NCBI GenBank assembly: GCA_003158495.1
Contig: PMJT01000161.1
Span: forward strand, 1-14,583
Source: Chloroflexota bacterium
GTDB lineage: Bacteria > Chloroflexota > Limnocylindria > Limnocylindrales > CSP1-4
Direction: 5' to 3'
DNA length: 14,583 nt
Positions 13,295 to 14,583 of this stretch are shown here, in pieces (position 1 is the stretch's first letter; the number at the start of each line of letters is the position of its first letter). The notes beneath the pieces were generated by a model, which saw only the letters and a list, made by a program, of their open reading frames with translations, had not been told where the DNA came from and ran no database searches. The position numbers and the translations under genes are program-made.

Positions 13295-13966
13295 TCAGCC
13301 TTCGCGAAGGCGATAGCCGACGCCGCGAACGGTCTCGACGCAGGCAGCCGCCTCGGCGCCGAGCTTCTCACGGAGCAGATGTATGTATGCCTCCACGGTG
13401 TTGGGCGTCAAGGCCACACCGTACGGCCAGGCATAGTCCAGCAGCTGATCGCGCGACAGGACCTGTCCCGGCCGCCGGAGCAGGCATTCGAGGATCGAGA
13501 ATTCGCGCTGGCTCAGGTCCACCGGCTTGCCGGAGACCGTGACCCGCCGGGTGGTCTCGTCCAGTTCGATGGGGCCGGCCCGGAGCGCCGAGGACTTGCG
13601 CGAAGGCGGTCGCCGGCCCAGGGCTCGCAGGCGAGCCAGCAGTTCCTCGTAGGCAAACGGCTTGACGAGGTAGTCGTCCGCGCCGGCATCGAGGCCCTCG
13701 ACCCGATCGTTGACCGAGTCGCGGGCCGTCAGCATCAGGATCGGCACCTGCGAACCCTGCTTGCGCAGGGTCCGGGCAACCTCGAAGCCGGACTTGTCCG
13801 GCAACCCGACATCCAGGATGACAGCGTCGAGCTCCAGGCTGGAGGTCGAGATCTCCAGCCCTTCTTCTGCCGTGAGAGCGGTCTCGACGACGTGTCGATC
13901 CTGGGTCAGGAGCCGCTTGAGGAGGCGGCTCAGCCGGGCGTCGTCTTCGACGACGAGGATGTGCAC
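13295..13966 (-). CDS. OmpR/PhoB-family response regulator
   Basis: The 223-aa protein has a receiver domain (1-115) with the acidic pair in VVEDD, phospho-acceptor D52 in VILDVGLP, T80 in LMLTARD and K102 in LVKPF. A winged-helix effector domain (about 127-222) has LSQREFSILECLLRRPGQVL and the recognition region NTVEAYIHLLREKL, ending GVGYRLREG. It would bind DNA as a dimer once phosphorylated by the kinase encoded next. The start is GTG at 13966, with AGGAG 6 bases upstream; that site overlaps the stop codon of the preceding gene, with only 9 bases between the two genes. This is strong evidence for one operon with both neighbours. Confidence 0.95.
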   Translation of the reverse strand: MHILVVEDDARLSRLLKRLLTQDRHVVETALTAEEGLEISTSSLELDAVILDVGLPDKSGFEVARTLRKQGSQVPILMLTARDSVNDRVEGLDAGADDYLVKPFAYEELLARLRALGRRPPSRKSSALRAGPIELDETTRRVTVSGKPVDLSQREFSILECLLRRPGQVLSRDQLLDYAWPYGVALTPNTVEAYIHLLREKLGAEAAACVETVRGVGYRLREG

Positions 13967-13975
13967 GATCGACTC

Positions 13976-14530
13976 CTAGGGTTGCGTGATGAGCACGTCT
14001 TTGGCCGTCAGATTACGACCGCCGAGAGCGCCCGTCGCGCCAGGATTGGGCGACTCACTGGCCAGAGCGGTCGTGTCTATCTGGACGGTCACGCTCGTGC
14101 CGACCTTGACGTCACTGGCACTCGCCGCGGCGGCCGCGTGATATGTGGTGTTGCCGGAAGTGTCGATCGTCACCGAAGTGCCACTGGCTTCCTGGATGGT
14201 GATGGATGTGGCGGTGACGGATTGGACCGTTCCGCTGACGCCACCGGCAACGCCGCCGAGTCCGCCGCGGCCGGCGCCGCCGCCGAACTGGCTGGTGTTG
14301 AACGTCTGGCCCGGTGCCAGGGACGGGAAGGCGCCGCGGCCGAAGCCGCCGCGGCCACTCGCGTTCGCGTTCGCGGCCGCGGCTGCGCTGGGGGCGGTCA
14401 CGTGGCCCAGTGCGAAGCCGATGCCGCCGACGGCAACGAGCGCCGCGACGAGAAGCAAGATCATCGTCGTTCGGTCCTGTTTGGCCGGCGGCTTTGCGGA
14501 TTGCCTGGCCGGTTGAGGCGAAGCTGTCAT
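13976..14530 (-). CDS. membrane-anchored DUF5666-like protein, first gene of the two-component operon
   Basis: The ATG at 14530 has AGAGGAG 5 bases upstream and is preferred over ATG 14551, which has no ribosome site. The 184-aa product has a Lys/Gln/Pro-rich cytoplasmic start, one membrane helix (about 23-42, MILLLVAALVAVGGIGFALG), and an Ala/Asn then Gly/Arg/Phe-rich linker (GRGGFGRG, FGGGAGRGGLGG). An extracytoplasmic beta domain follows: VSGTVQSVTATSITIQEASG, then SDVKVGTSVTVQI and a final LTAKDVLI. The G-x-V-x-S-V ... I-T-V ... D-V-K-V-G-x-x-V-x-V pattern is that of DUF5666/OB-like domains, whose function is not established. Because it leads the regulator-kinase operon, it may be an accessory sensor or an autoregulated target. 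Confidence 0.75.
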   Translation of the reverse strand: MTASPQPARQSAKPPAKQDRTTMILLLVAALVAVGGIGFALGHVTAPSAAAAANANASGRGGFGRGAFPSLAPGQTFNTSQFGGGAGRGGLGGVAGGVSGTVQSVTATSITIQEASGTSVTIDTSGNTTYHAAAAASASDVKVGTSVTVQIDTTALASESPNPGATGALGGRNLTAKDVLITQP

Positions 14531-14554
14531 TGGGGCTCCTCTTTCATTCATTGG

Positions 14555-14582
14555 ATTACCTACTCGTACCGGAGCGCGACAA
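14555..14582 (-). promoter_or_regulatory. weak promoter candidate for the two-component operon
   Basis: On the minus strand TTGTCG (14577-14582) and GGTAAT (14555-14560) are 16 bases apart, just upstream of the first gene. Both boxes are only partial matches and the window ends here, so other promoters may lie outside. Confidence 0.25.
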
Positions 14583-14583
14583 C

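Overview
This is a GC-rich bacterial window. It has GTG/TTG starts, probable leaderless genes, Pro/Thr-rich secreted proteins and FtsX-type ABC exporters. The style suggests Chloroflexota (Limnocylindria/Ellin6529-like) or, less likely, an actinobacterium. There is no rRNA or other decisive marker, so this is an inference.

Layout. 1-483: the C-terminal part of a RimJ/RimL-type GNAT acetyltransferase. 693-1358 (-): a BioY biotin-uptake S component with its own promoter. 1489-4923 (-): an ATPase/permease pair of the MacB/LolCDE type. 5027-5932 (-): a secreted CAP-domain protein with a Pro/Thr-rich tail. 6350-6426 (+): an intact tRNA-His(GTG) with encoded CCA. About 1.7 kb downstream, at 8099-8148, lies a defective copy of the 3' part of that tRNA. 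The interval between the copies is gene-poor. It holds small Cys-rich ORFs, one clearly out-of-frame fragment and a short tandem repeat. It reads like the scar of a tRNA-targeted integrative element, or another degraded insertion, with no integrase left. 8335-9978 (+): a membrane-anchored protein with Ig-like (Big_5-type) repeats and a C-terminal CAP domain, so two CAP proteins flank the tRNA interval and are transcribed away from it. 10021-10755 (-): a lipoprotein with an HNH-like domain. 10931-11748 (+): a TauE/SafE-family exporter preceded by a predicted leaderless 22-codon ORF whose stop overlaps the exporter start (TGATG). 14530-11717 (-): a three-gene operon of a membrane-anchored DUF5666-like protein, an OmpR-type response regulator and a sensor histidine kinase.

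How the genes relate. Much of the window concerns the envelope: an ABC exporter, two CAP proteins, a surface lipoprotein, an anion exporter and a two-component system with a probable accessory extracytoplasmic protein. These are separate transcription units, and I see no evidence that they form one pathway. No complete new defence or mobile system is visible. The observations most worth checking are the tRNA-His-bounded interval, the leader ORF coupled to the exporter, and the DUF5666-like protein in the two-component operon.
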